Positions 14,527 to 14,682 of a DNA stretch of 14,682 bases are shown in pieces (position 1 is the stretch's first letter; each line of letters begins with the position of its first letter). The DNA is from Acidimicrobiaceae bacterium (lineage in GTDB: Bacteria > Actinomycetota > Acidimicrobiia > Acidimicrobiales > UBA8190). The notes below the pieces were generated by a model. The model was not told the DNA's origin. It worked only from the letters and a program-made list of their open reading frames with translations, and did not search any database. The position numbers were made by a program, and so were the translations under genes. The stretch is taken from positions 689 to 15,370 of the forward strand of contig DMNK01000142.1 in assembly GCA_003453695.1 (NCBI GenBank), in the 5' to 3' direction.

Positions 14527-14682
14527 TTGGATGGAGAGTACCCGGCGCTCAGCATGCGCTCCATCTCGGCGCGCGCCTGGTGGGGTGGGCCCTGCCAGTG
14601 CACGGATCCCCGCACCAGGACCACGGCGTGCTGGGCGATGGCCAGCGCCCGGTCGACCTGCTGCTCGACCACGAGCAGCGCC
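14523..14682 (-). CDS. C-terminal end of a LivF-like ABC transporter ATP-binding protein (5' part outside window)
   Basis: The minus strand from the right edge encodes 52 codons and a TGA (14523-14525). The peptide starts ALLVVEQQVDRALAIAQHAV and continues LVRGSVHWQGPPHQ. This is the region after the H-loop in branched-chain amino acid type (LivF) ATPases, which usually read VEQN, then ALxIADRxYVLxxG and a GP-containing strand. Such transporters in actinobacteria often import aromatic or carboxylic acids as well as amino acids. Walker motifs are outside the window. The family is fairly clear; the substrate is not. It is upstream of, and same-strand with, the SDR gene. Confidence 0.8.
   Translation of the reverse strand, partial: ALLVVEQQVDRALAIAQHAVVLVRGSVHWQGPPHQARAEMERMLSAGYSPSN

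Overview
The window is about 14.7 kb of very GC-rich DNA in which almost every base is coding. It has GTG as well as ATG starts, strong GC bias at third codon positions, and gene families typical of Actinomycetota: a class-2 secreted lipase, several acyl-CoA dehydrogenases, an ATPase/cyclase giant and a CocE-like secreted hydrolase. I infer an actinobacterium, possibly of the Acidimicrobiia, but the lineage is a guess. No tRNA, rRNA, CRISPR array, insertion sequence or phage gene is visible. No gene-free stretch exceeds 150 bases.

Layout: (1) 3-821 (+), the 3' part of a secreted lipase. (2) 904-4010 (-), a three-gene operon read leftward: a heme-oxygenase-like candidate di-iron enzyme, a classical thiolase and an acyl-CoA dehydrogenase (ACAD1) with no recognisable catalytic glutamate. 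(3) 4011-4156, a divergent control region with an 11-bp direct-repeat array, two back-to-back -10-like elements and a palindromic operator. (4) 4157-8062 (+), an operon of a second acyl-CoA dehydrogenase (ACAD2), a fusion of an HMG-CoA-synthase-like domain with a zinc-ribbon/OB-fold DUF35 domain, and an SCP2/archaeal-type thiolase. (5) 8090-11239 (+), a 1049-residue protein with an AAA/STAND ATPase, a helical repeat region and a C-terminal cyclase homology domain. (6) 11370-13499 (+), a secreted S15/CocE-type hydrolase. (7) 13527-14477 (-), a short-chain dehydrogenase with a Lys/Asp tail. (8) 14523-14682 (-), the last 52 codons of a LivF-like ABC transporter ATPase.

Taken together this looks like a catabolic region for a carboxylic acid substrate handled as a CoA thioester. 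Secreted hydrolases could release it and a branched-chain-amino-acid-type ABC transporter could import it. Two acyl-CoA dehydrogenases, a hydroxyacyl dehydrogenase-like SDR and two different thiolases would supply beta-oxidation steps. No enoyl-CoA hydratase, CoA ligase or transcription regulator lies inside the window.

Three observations stand out. The same operator architecture, CTGAC-N6-GTCAG, occurs at 4148-4163 in the divergent promoter and at 14511-14526 in front of the SDR gene, which suggests one (probably TetR-type) regulator for both. The HMG-CoA-synthase-like half of the fusion appears to have lost all three catalytic residues (Glu to Thr79, Cys to Pro111, His to Ser234), so it may be a scaffold or regulator of its partner thiolase. 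The TenA/PqqC-fold protein at the head of the leftward operon carries six residues placed like the metal ligands of heme-oxygenase-like di-iron oxidases, so this beta-oxidation module may include an uncharacterised oxidase.
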